From Firmicutes bacterium UBA3920 (GTDB lineage Bacteria > Bacillota > Clostridia > Caldicoprobacterales > Xylanivirgaceae): a DNA stretch of 5,576 nt. Below are positions 1 through 4,694 of the stretch, in pieces. A program made the translations under genes and the position numbers. Every line of letters starts with the position of its first letter. Position 1 is the first letter of the stretch. The notes beneath the pieces are model-generated. The model was not told the DNA's origin. It made no database searches and saw only the letters and a program-made list of their open reading frames with translations. The stretch covers positions 28,643-34,218 of the forward strand of contig DGES01000080.1 in assembly GCA_002386065.1 (NCBI GenBank). The letters are read 5' to 3'.

Positions 1-513
1 CTATCATTTTCTGTATTTCAGAATATTATCCCATTATTTGGAGGCTGGTGGTCTATTTTCAGCTTATCTGAATATGTGTGTGAAGAATGTGGTGAGTTAT
101 ATTATACTTATAATATTTCTAAAAACAGGTTGGGATTGTTTAAAAACTTAATATGTTTTGTAGTGTATATTTTGTTGTCCTTTATAATATTGATACTTTC
201 AATGAAAGTTATTGGATATATTGAATATAAAATGGTATTACAAATAATATTAATGCAAGCCTTATTATACAATTCCATATCTTTTTTAGCTTTAAATATA
301 ACAAAAGATACTGGATGGACAATCTTTGTAATTATCTCATTGCTTGTCAGTGTTTATTTTACAGAAGGAAATATTTTAGGTAGGTTGAATTATTATATAC
401 CAAATTACATGGCATTAGATAAAGAGGTTGTTTTGTCTATTAGCGTTAAAATCATATTAATCAGTATTATATTATATGGAATAGGGTCTTCATTATTTAA
501 AAGAAAAGCATAG
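1..513 (+). CDS. C-terminal part of a multi-span membrane protein, probably an ABC-2-type transporter permease (5' truncated by window)
   Basis: The frame is open from base 1 to the TAG at 511-513, so the visible 170 residues are the tail of a gene starting before the window. A GTG at 76 could be taken as a start, but coding continues upstream of it and it has no ribosome binding site. About four hydrophobic segments can be seen (roughly visible residues 50-70, 80-100, 105-120 and 140-165), ending in a short basic tail (KRKA). Before the first segment is a polar stretch with two cysteines (CEECGELYYTYNISKNR). An acidic/Gly motif followed by 'NISKNRLGLFKN' resembles the E-x-G-x-L-x-x-x-P-I-S-R-x-x-K loop common in ABC-2 permeases. 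That is the basis of the family guess, and it is an inference from a partial protein. No ATPase gene is visible to confirm a transporter. Another polytopic membrane protein is possible. Confidence 0.6.
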   Translation, partial: LSFSVFQNIIPLFGGWWSIFSLSEYVCEECGELYYTYNISKNRLGLFKNLICFVVYILLSFIILILSMKVIGYIEYKMVLQIILMQALLYNSISFLALNITKDTGWTIFVIISLLVSVYFTEGNILGRLNYYIPNYMALDKEVVLSISVKIILISIILYGIGSSLFKRKA

Positions 514-608
514 ATAATATCATTAAAGTATGATGATTGTTGTATTGATGCATATTGGTGAATTTAGATAATTGCTTTATTTTACATTGTATCATCTTTT
601 TTTAAAAG

Positions 609-627
609 TTAGCGTAAAATTAACGTA
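609..627 (+). repeat. Short tandem direct repeat, TTAGCGTA / TTAACGTA, 11-bp period
   Basis: TTAGCGTA (609-616) and TTAACGTA (620-627) agree at 7 of 8 bases and start 11 bases apart, about one helical turn. OmpR/PhoB-type response regulators typically bind direct repeats with this spacing. Use as an operator is therefore possible but unproven. It lies about 80 bases upstream of the TATAAT box at 708. Confidence 0.3.
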
Positions 628-707
628 GGGATTTAGATACAAAAATCCAATAGAATCCAAAAGAAGATCCCATCCTGTTTTGCACTTTTATTTTTAGAGT
701 TTTCATG

Positions 708-713
708 TATAAT
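708..713 (+). promoter_or_regulatory. Candidate -10 box (TATAAT) for the AAC(3)-family gene
   Basis: A perfect TATAAT lies 70 bases before the start codon and is preceded by TG directly abutting it. No good -35 sits at 16-18 bases. The nearest resemblance, TTGCAC at 680-685, is 22 bases away, which is too far for a standard sigma-A promoter. The upstream repeats suggest that an activator might help, but this is speculative. Confidence 0.4.
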
Positions 714-783
714 ATCTATATAAATGTTTTAAGAATTTTTTTTGGAAAAAATATTGTAAAAGAAAGGATATAGATAGAGCAAT

Positions 784-1578
784 ATGCATACTAAAAAAAG
801 TCTTTTAGATGATCTAAAAAAATTAAGTATTGATAGAAATGGTACACTACTAGTCCATTCGTCTATGAAGAGTATAGGGGAAGTAGAAGGAGGAGCTGAT
901 ACTGTATTAGATGCCTTATCTGAATATATGGAGCCAGGATTATTGGTACTTCCAACTCATACATGGTCGTACATAAATGCTGAAAATCCTAGGTTTTATG
1001 TTGATGATTCTCCATCTTGTGTAGGTATACTTACAGAACTATTTCGAAAGAGGCCTGGAGTTGTGCGTTCCCTACATCCCACCCATTCAGTAGCTGCATT
1101 GGGTAAGGATGCAGAAGATTTTATTGCGGGGAATGAACTTTTTGATACACCATGTGCCCGAGGTTCATCATGGGGAAAACTATTAGATAGAAAGGCGACT
1201 ATAATGCTTATTGGAGTAGATTTAACACGGAATACTTTTATACATGGAGTAGAGGAATGGATAGATATACCAGGGAGATTGACCGATACCCATGAACAGT
1301 TATATACAGTGCTTTCTGATGGGACAGAGATTTCTATACCATCCCGAAGACACTGTGGAAAGATATGGTCTGATCATTTTTGGAAGGTAGAAGATGTATT
1401 TTTAAAGAGCGGTGTAATGTATATAGGACAATTTGGCGATGCACAGGCACGTGTTTGTGATACAGTGAGCATGACTAAACTCCTATTTCATATGTTAAGT
1501 ATTGATCCAGATCTCTTTTCAGACAATAACCCATTAGATGAAGACTTTGCAAAGCAGTTTATAGATATTAACTTGTAA
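784..1578 (+). CDS. AAC(3)-family N-acetyltransferase (Antibiotic_NAT, aminoglycoside 3-N-acetyltransferase-like)
   Basis: The 264-residue protein has the full length of the family, which transfers acetyl from acetyl-CoA to an amine, classically the 3-amino group of 2-deoxystreptamine aminoglycosides. Recognisable family stretches are LLVHSSMKSIG (22-32), GLLVLPTHTWS (52-62), RSLHPTHSVAALG (95-107, with H98 and H101), DTPCARGSSWGKL (121-133) and GVDLTRNTFIHGVEEW (144-159, with H154 and E157/E158), followed by a C-terminal FGDA segment. The ATG at 784 is the first possible start after an in-frame TAG at 775-777. The ribosome binding site AGAAAGGA (761-768) stands 15 bases away, longer than usual. 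Gaps of 270 and 366 bases on its two sides suggest a single-gene unit. Many chromosomal members in Firmicutes, such as the YokD type, have no proven resistance role, so the substrate should be left open. It is not obviously part of the murQ locus. Confidence 0.88.
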   Translation: MHTKKSLLDDLKKLSIDRNGTLLVHSSMKSIGEVEGGADTVLDALSEYMEPGLLVLPTHTWSYINAENPRFYVDDSPSCVGILTELFRKRPGVVRSLHPTHSVAALGKDAEDFIAGNELFDTPCARGSSWGKLLDRKATIMLIGVDLTRNTFIHGVEEWIDIPGRLTDTHEQLYTVLSDGTEISIPSRRHCGKIWSDHFWKVEDVFLKSGVMYIGQFGDAQARVCDTVSMTKLLFHMLSIDPDLFSDNNPLDEDFAKQFIDINL

Positions 1579-1609
1579 AATATCGATGGGATTATATGGC
1601 CTTGTTTAT

Positions 1610-1654
1610 AAGCTAGTTGCTTTAATCTTTTATATGTATGAAGGCAACTAGCTT
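1610..1654 (+). terminator. Strong stem-loop after the AAC(3) gene, possible terminator without a T-tract
   Basis: AAGCTAGTTGC (1610-1620) and GCAACTAGCTT (1644-1654) are perfect 11-base inverted repeats. In RNA the stem extends inward by U-G, U-A and U-A pairs to 14 bp around a 17-base loop. It begins 32 bases after the acetyltransferase stop, a normal terminator position. The 3' side continues TGTAGTTCC, however, and no T-run follows on either strand. It may be a non-canonical terminator, an mRNA 3'-end stabiliser or a protein site. Confidence 0.45.
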
Positions 1655-1701
1655 TGTAGTTCCATAAAATTATATCTGATAGTTAATACTAATATGGTAC
1701 G

Positions 1702-1717
1702 TGAAATTTAAATTTCA
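1702..1717. promoter_or_regulatory. Perfect 16-bp palindrome, candidate operator
   Basis: TGAAATTTAAATTTCA equals its own reverse complement over 16 bases. The TGAAA...TTTCA ends resemble those of many dimeric repressor sites and partly resemble the 15-bp dyads near the rpiR-like gene, but spacing and core differ. It lies about 230 bases upstream of the rhomboid-like gene. In such AT-rich DNA a chance origin cannot be excluded. Confidence 0.35.
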
Positions 1718-1779
1718 GAGGTCAAGCCGTATATATTTGACTTCTTTACAATTTGGTAGAATAAAATTGCTTTACACTA

Positions 1780-1808
1780 TTGGAAATGACATGTTTATAT
1801 GGTATTAT
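1780..1808 (+). promoter_or_regulatory. Possible promoter for the rhomboid-like gene
   Basis: TTGGAA (1780-1785) and TATTAT (1803-1808) are separated by 17 bases and match the sigma-A consensus at 4 and 5 of 6 positions. Transcription would start near 1815 and give a leader of about 130 bases. Other AT-rich combinations nearby (for example TTGACT at 1737-1742 with TAAAAT at 1762-1767, spacer 19) are also possible. Confidence 0.25.
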
Positions 1809-1961
1809 CTAGTTGCATGTAATTTTTTATTCATAATGGCTTTAATAGACAGCGCTACTATCCTATTTTTTAGGAATTATGTAGATTATAAAGCAAAACA
1901 GATTTCAATTTTAAATACTAAAAAAGGATGTGAGATGTGTCGATATGAAATGGATAGATAA
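1791..1961 (+). CDS. Doubtful small ORF (56 codons) with one hydrophobic segment
   Basis: From the ATG at 1791 the frame encodes 56 residues, starting with a hydrophobic stretch (MFIWYYLVACNFLFIMALID) and continuing with a Lys-rich polar tail. The frame also reaches back to a GTG at 1701, but that start lies beside a perfect palindrome and has no ribosome binding site. The ATG at 1791 has only a weak GGA (1782-1784). The end overlaps the rhomboid-like gene by 17 bases in another frame, which would suit translational coupling. I do not recognise the protein, and a hydrophobic translation is expected by chance in AT-rich DNA. I list it only as a possibility. Confidence 0.15.
   Translation: MFIWYYLVACNFLFIMALIDSATILFFRNYVDYKAKQISILNTKKGCEMCRYEMDR
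1925..1933 (+). promoter_or_regulatory. Ribosome binding site that decides the rhomboid-like start
   Basis: AGGATGTGA matches the AGGAGGTGA anti-SD complement at 8 of 9 bases and stands 11 bases before the ATG at 1945. The alternative GTG start at 1930 falls inside this site and so is unlikely. Confidence 0.6.
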
Positions 1962-2607
1962 ACTAGAGAGAAAGTTTGGACGTTATGCAATAAAAAATCT
2001 TATGACATATATTGTGATACTCAATGCAGTTGTATATATGTTTATGATGATACCGGGAGTTAATATAATAGATAAGCTTATGCTAGATCCATCGTTGGTA
2101 CTTAAAGGCGAAATATGGCGACTTGTTACGTATATATTCATTCCTCCGTCTGCCTCGCCTATATTCATAGTGTTTGTTTTATATTTTTATTATATAATTG
2201 GTAGTAATTTGGAAAATGAGTGGGGAAGTTTCAGATTTAATTTGTATTATTTTTTGGGTATGATTGGTACTACTATAGCTGCGTTTATAACTAAGGGAGG
2301 GGCAACACCAACATATATAAATCTATCTCTCTTTTTGGCATTTGCCCATTTATATCCTGATTTTCAGGTGATGTTATTTTTTATACTGCCCATAAAGGTA
2401 AAATATTTAGCATGGATCGATTGGATAGTCATAGCATATAGTGTAATTTTCGAACCTGTTCCATATAAGGTGGCGGCTGTAGTTTCAGTGATAAACTTTT
2501 TAATATTTTTTGGTCCAGATGTAGTAGATGGTATAAAACTTAAGCGTCAAGTTCGACAAAACAGAAAGAGATTTTTCAGTGAGATAGAGAAAAGCAGAAA
2601 AGATTGA
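1945..2607 (+). CDS. Rhomboid-like integral membrane protein lacking the serine-protease motif
   Basis: The 220-residue polytopic protein has about six hydrophobic segments (roughly 20-36, 70-87, 98-115, 124-137, 141-170 and 175-190) and a very basic C-terminal tail (198-220) probably in the cytoplasm. The order of features follows the rhomboid fold: GEIWRLVTYIFIP (55-67), then NEWGSFRFNLYYFLG (91-105), then a segment ending LYPDFQVMLFFILPIKVKYLAW (136-157). The catalytic GxSG expected at about 120-127 is replaced by GGATPTYINLS. The last membrane segment (AAVVSVINFLIFFGPD) lacks the catalytic His. It should therefore be a non-proteolytic rhomboid homologue with a chaperone, binding or unknown role. 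I chose the ATG at 1945 because AGGATGTGA (1925-1933) is a good ribosome binding site 11 bases away. A GTG at 1930 in the same frame lies inside that site. An intrinsic terminator follows, so it is probably transcribed alone. Confidence 0.75.
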   Translation: MKWIDKLERKFGRYAIKNLMTYIVILNAVVYMFMMIPGVNIIDKLMLDPSLVLKGEIWRLVTYIFIPPSASPIFIVFVLYFYYIIGSNLENEWGSFRFNLYYFLGMIGTTIAAFITKGGATPTYINLSLFLAFAHLYPDFQVMLFFILPIKVKYLAWIDWIVIAYSVIFEPVPYKVAAVVSVINFLIFFGPDVVDGIKLKRQVRQNRKRFFSEIEKSRKD

Positions 2608-2639
2608 AAAAGTATATGAAAGAATTAATAGTCTCACAC

Positions 2640-2673
2640 CTCCATATTGCAGATATGTGATATGGAGTTTTTT
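2640..2673 (+). terminator. Intrinsic terminator of the rhomboid-like gene
   Basis: CTCCATAT (2640-2647) pairs with ATATGGAG (2660-2667). The stem continues inward through two G-U pairs, C-G and A-U to 12 bp closed by a GATA loop, and six T follow directly (2668-2673). It begins 32 bases after the stop codon and isolates the upstream gene from the murQ locus. Confidence 0.88.
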
Positions 2674-2684
2674 ATATCGATTTA

Positions 2685-2699
2685 TGAAAATTATTTACA
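2685..2699 (+). promoter_or_regulatory. Candidate regulator operator, copy 1
   Basis: TGAAAATTATTTACA is an imperfect dyad: 12 of its 14 non-central bases pair symmetrically (TG-AAAT-n-ATTT-CA). It matches copy 2 at 14 of 15 bases and starts 32 bases before it, near three helical turns. Known RpiR-family sites, for example HexR palindromes of the TGTAAT...ATTACA type, have similar size and shape. The assignment to the neighbouring regulator is inference. Confidence 0.5.
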
Positions 2700-2715
2700 A
2701 AATTAATAAAATATC

Positions 2716-2744
2716 TTGAAAACTATTTACATATATGCTATAAT
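2716..2744 (+). promoter_or_regulatory. Strong sigma-A-type promoter of the rpiR-like/murQ unit
   Basis: TTGAAA (2716-2721, 5 of 6) and a perfect TATAAT (2739-2744) are separated by exactly 17 bases. TGC directly before the -10 makes it an extended -10 promoter. Transcription should start near 2751, about 40 bases before the regulator's ATG. It is the best promoter in the window and sits under the candidate operator, as expected for a promoter meant to be repressed. Confidence 0.85.
2717..2731 (+). promoter_or_regulatory. Candidate regulator operator, copy 2, over the -35 box
   Basis: TGAAAACTATTTACA differs from copy 1 at one base and covers five bases of the -35 element plus part of the spacer. 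A dimer bound here would block RNA polymerase. Two sites in phase on the helix would suit cooperative binding or a small loop by a tetrameric SIS-domain repressor. Confidence 0.55.
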
Positions 2745-2789
2745 CGAGATACACAAGATGCATATAAATTTAATAAAGGATTGACTGAT

Positions 2790-3632
2790 ATGAGAAATAT
2801 ATTATTTAACATTGTTGAGTTAAAAGACTCATTTAGGCCTTCAGAAAAAAAGATAGCCCAATATATATTAGATAACCCAGAGCAAATAGTAGATATGACA
2901 ATAACAGAATTGGCATCGGCTTGTAATACTAGTGAGGCAAGCATAGTAAGGTTTTGTAAGACATTAAATTTAAAAGGTTTTCAAGATCTGAAAGTAAAGA
3001 TAGCTGCATCACTAGCTGTAAAACACAGTTCATTAGATGGCGGTATAGATAGAGAAGATTCCATAGCCGATATTGTACAAAAAATTGTAGATTTTAATAA
3101 AGAGGCAATTGAACAGACTTCACATGTGACAGATTTAGAAGAGCTAGAGAGGGCTGTGGATGTATTGTCAAATGCCAAGAGAATAGATTTCTGTGGTATG
3201 GGTGCATCAGGTATAGTGGCATATGATGCCATGACAAAATTTATGAGAATAAACATACCGTGTAATTATTACCAGGATAACCATTTGCAACTTACATCGG
3301 CAGCAAATCTATCGGAAGATGATGTAGCAGTAGGCATTTCATATTCGGGCACTACTAGTGAAGTAGTTGATGTGCTGAAGGCGGCAAAAGAGAGGAGTGC
3401 TTCTACTATCAGTATAACAAAGGTAGGCAAATCACCTTTAGTAGAAGTAGCTGATATAAATTTATTTGTATCATCTCAGGAAGCTATTTTTAGGATGGGA
3501 GCTATGGCATCGAGGATAGCCCAATTAAATTTAATAGATATATTATTTGTAAGTGTAGCAATCAAAAAATATGATGAGGTATTTGAATATTTGGAGAACA
3601 CTAGTGGGGCTACCTCTATTAGAAAAATTTAA
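2790..3632 (+). CDS. MurR/RpiR-family transcriptional regulator (HTH + SIS)
   Basis: The 280-residue protein has the standard two-domain layout of the family. Residues 1-77 form the RpiR-type N-terminal domain, with a helix-turn-helix in TITELASACNTSEASIVRFCKTL (37-59) followed by LKGFQDLK. Residues about 120-255 form a sugar isomerase (SIS) domain with the phosphosugar-binding signatures FCGMGASGIVAYDA (134-147) and GISYSGTTSEVV (182-193). Such regulators bind DNA as oligomers and sense a sugar phosphate. Next to murQ the likely ligand is MurNAc-6-P or GlcNAc-6-P, as with E. coli MurR, which is released from murQP by MurNAc-6-P. I prefer the ATG at 2790: AAAGGA (2775-2780) is 9 bases away, while the in-frame TTG at 2781 touches that site. 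Two dyads upstream suggest autoregulation. Repressor rather than activator is inferred from the dyad over the -35 box. Confidence 0.9.
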   Translation: MRNILFNIVELKDSFRPSEKKIAQYILDNPEQIVDMTITELASACNTSEASIVRFCKTLNLKGFQDLKVKIAASLAVKHSSLDGGIDREDSIADIVQKIVDFNKEAIEQTSHVTDLEELERAVDVLSNAKRIDFCGMGASGIVAYDAMTKFMRINIPCNYYQDNHLQLTSAANLSEDDVAVGISYSGTTSEVVDVLKAAKERSASTISITKVGKSPLVEVADINLFVSSQEAIFRMGAMASRIAQLNLIDILFVSVAIKKYDEVFEYLENTSGATSIRKI

Positions 3633-3650
3633 GACAGGGGATGTTGATAT

Positions 3651-4571
3651 ATGGATGATATACTTTATTCTTTAGTAACGGAGCAACAAAATGAGAAAAG
3701 TGTAAATATTGATACTATGGATACTATAGAGATTCTGAAAATAATGAATGAGGAAGATAAGAAAGTAGCATATGCAGTAGAAAAGAGTTTGGATAAAATT
3801 GCCCTTGCAGTTGACAATATAGTTGAGAGAATGAAAAAAGGTGGGAGATTATTATATTTCGGCGCAGGTACAAGTGGTAGGTTAGCTATATTGGATGCAG
3901 CCGAATGTCCTCCTACATTTGGAACAGAACCAGAGTTAGTTCAAGGTATAATGGCAGGAGGAAGTGATGCGTTTAATATTGCACAAGAGGATATAGAAGA
4001 CTATAAAGAAGAAGGTGCAGCAGATGTTATAAAAAAAGAAGTGACGGAGCTTGATTCAGTTATAGGCTTATCGGCGAGTGGCAGGGCTCCTTATGTAGTA
4101 GGTGCACTGGAAGAAGCAAAAAAGCGAGGTGCATTTACAGCCTCTATAACGTGTAATGAAAGATCTGTGATGGATGACATAGTGGATATAAGCATAAATG
4201 TAGTTGTTGGTCCTGAAGTTATAATGGGTTCTACTAGACTAAAAGCAGGAACAGCACAAAAGATGATACTCAATATGATAACGACGGCAAGCATGATTAA
4301 GTTAGGTAAGGTATATAAGAATTTGATGGTGGATTTAAAACCCAAAAACAAGAAACTCAGAGAGAGATCCAAGAGGATTATAATGTTAGCAACAGGCGTA
4401 TCATACGAAGAGGCAGAAAAGTATTTTAATCTAAGCAAGAAAAATCCCAAGGTAGCTATAGTCATGATAGAAACTGGAGCAGATTATGATATGGCATGTA
4501 AGCTATTGGAGAAGGAAAATGGTTTTGTAGCAAAAGCTATAGAATATGGACAAAAATGTAAATTATTGTAA
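3651..4571 (+). CDS. murQ: N-acetylmuramic acid 6-phosphate etherase MurQ
   Basis: This cytoplasmic enzyme splits the lactyl ether of MurNAc-6-P, giving GlcNAc-6-P and D-lactate, in cell-wall sugar salvage. At 306 residues it has the normal length. The SIS domain carries the signature YFGAGTSGRLAILDAAECPP (69-88), then TFGTEPE and GIMAGG (99-104). E85 in DAAECPP and E116 in QEDIEDYKEEG have the 31-residue spacing of the two catalytic glutamates described for MurQ (E83 and E114 in E. coli). GLSASGRAPYVVGAL (139-153) is the second phosphosugar loop. The helical C-terminal part is also typical: GSTRLKAGTAQKMILNMI (193-210), then LGKVYKNLMVDLKPKNKKL. The ATG at 3651 follows AGGGG (3636-3640) by 10 bases. 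It starts 18 bases after the regulator's stop, so the two genes are almost certainly cotranscribed. No part appears damaged or missing. Confidence 0.97.
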   Translation: MDDILYSLVTEQQNEKSVNIDTMDTIEILKIMNEEDKKVAYAVEKSLDKIALAVDNIVERMKKGGRLLYFGAGTSGRLAILDAAECPPTFGTEPELVQGIMAGGSDAFNIAQEDIEDYKEEGAADVIKKEVTELDSVIGLSASGRAPYVVGALEEAKKRGAFTASITCNERSVMDDIVDISINVVVGPEVIMGSTRLKAGTAQKMILNMITTASMIKLGKVYKNLMVDLKPKNKKLRERSKRIIMLATGVSYEEAEKYFNLSKKNPKVAIVMIETGADYDMACKLLEKENGFVAKAIEYGQKCKLL

Positions 4572-4603
4572 TCCAAGCTCAATGTCAAAAAATTAATTAC
4601 GGG

Positions 4604-4618
4604 ATTAAATAATTTTCA
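4604..4618 (-). promoter_or_regulatory. Candidate regulator operator, copy 3 (inverted), upstream of the permease gene
   Basis: Read on the minus strand, this gives TGAAAATTATTTAAT, matching copy 1 at 13 of 15 bases (the first 13 are identical). It lies in the 123-base gap before the ABC permease gene, about 15 bases upstream of a possible -35. The TGAAAAT half-site is intact, while the other half is degraded. The AT-rich composition makes partial matches easier by chance, so it needs testing. Confidence 0.35.
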
Positions 4619-4632
4619 GCAGAATAAGTTTA

Positions 4633-4660
4633 TTGAATGATAGAGATTATCTACTATAGA
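4633..4660 (+). promoter_or_regulatory. Possible internal promoter before the ABC permease gene
   Basis: TTGAAT (4633-4638) and TATAGA (4655-4660) are 16 bases apart, each with 4 of 6 consensus bases. No terminator follows murQ, so readthrough from the upstream promoter is also expected. This would be an additional, weaker start. Confidence 0.3.
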
Positions 4661-4694
4661 TATAAAACAAAAATATATGGAAGGAAGGGGCAAA

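Larger units (their letters stand above)
514..783. other. 270-base intergenic region
   Basis: I find no credible ORF or RNA gene here. It holds a T-run (about 595-602) with no convincing stem before it, a TTArCGTA tandem repeat (609-627), two AATCCAA copies exactly 10 bases apart (644-650 and 654-660), a TATAAT box (708-713) and the ribosome binding site for the acetyltransferase gene. The region probably separates two transcription units, although no clear terminator for the upstream gene is visible. Confidence 0.6.
1579..1944. other. 366-base region without a convincing gene
   Basis: Between the acetyltransferase stop and the rhomboid-like start are a 14-bp stem-loop (1610-1654), a perfect 16-bp palindrome (1702-1717), a possible promoter (1780-1808) and a weak small ORF (1791-1961). 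Nothing resembling a tRNA or a known riboswitch is evident. The region would give the rhomboid-like gene an unusually long leader if its promoter lies near the palindrome. Confidence 0.55.

Noticed and set aside
76..513. Complete 145-residue protein starting at GTG 76
   Set aside because: The same frame is open back to base 1 with coherent protein sequence and there is no ribosome binding site before 76; it is the tail of a longer gene.
520..602. Terminator for the first gene ending in the T-run at 595-602
   Set aside because: GATGAT (about 531-536) and ATCATC (about 590-595) could pair only across a loop of more than 50 bases; no compact stem precedes the T-run.
644..675. Repeated ATCC/AATCCAA units as a repeat array
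   Set aside because: There are only two exact AATCCAA copies and two further loose ATCC copies, too short and too few to support a function.
1701..1961. 86-residue protein from GTG 1701
   Set aside because: The start lies beside a perfect palindrome, has no ribosome binding site, and the N-terminal part resembles no known protein. Only the shorter form from 1791 is kept, at low confidence.
1983..2168. 61-residue minus-strand ORF inside the rhomboid-like gene
   Set aside because: It is fully antisense to a well-supported membrane protein gene, with no start signal of its own.
2685..2731. CcpA cre sites
   Set aside because: The dyads are 15 bp and lack the central CG of the cre consensus, so an RpiR-type site fits better.
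2738..3256. Two minus-strand ORFs opposite the regulator gene and its promoter
   Set aside because: They are shadows of the HTH/SIS coding frame, and one would run across the strong promoter and start of that gene.
4091..4465. 124-residue minus-strand ORF inside murQ
   Set aside because: It is antisense to conserved MurQ sequence; its hydrophobic composition is a by-product of the opposite strand.
4593..4609. Terminator after murQ
   Set aside because: The possible stem is only five A/T pairs and no proper T-tract follows; readthrough to the permease gene is more likely.
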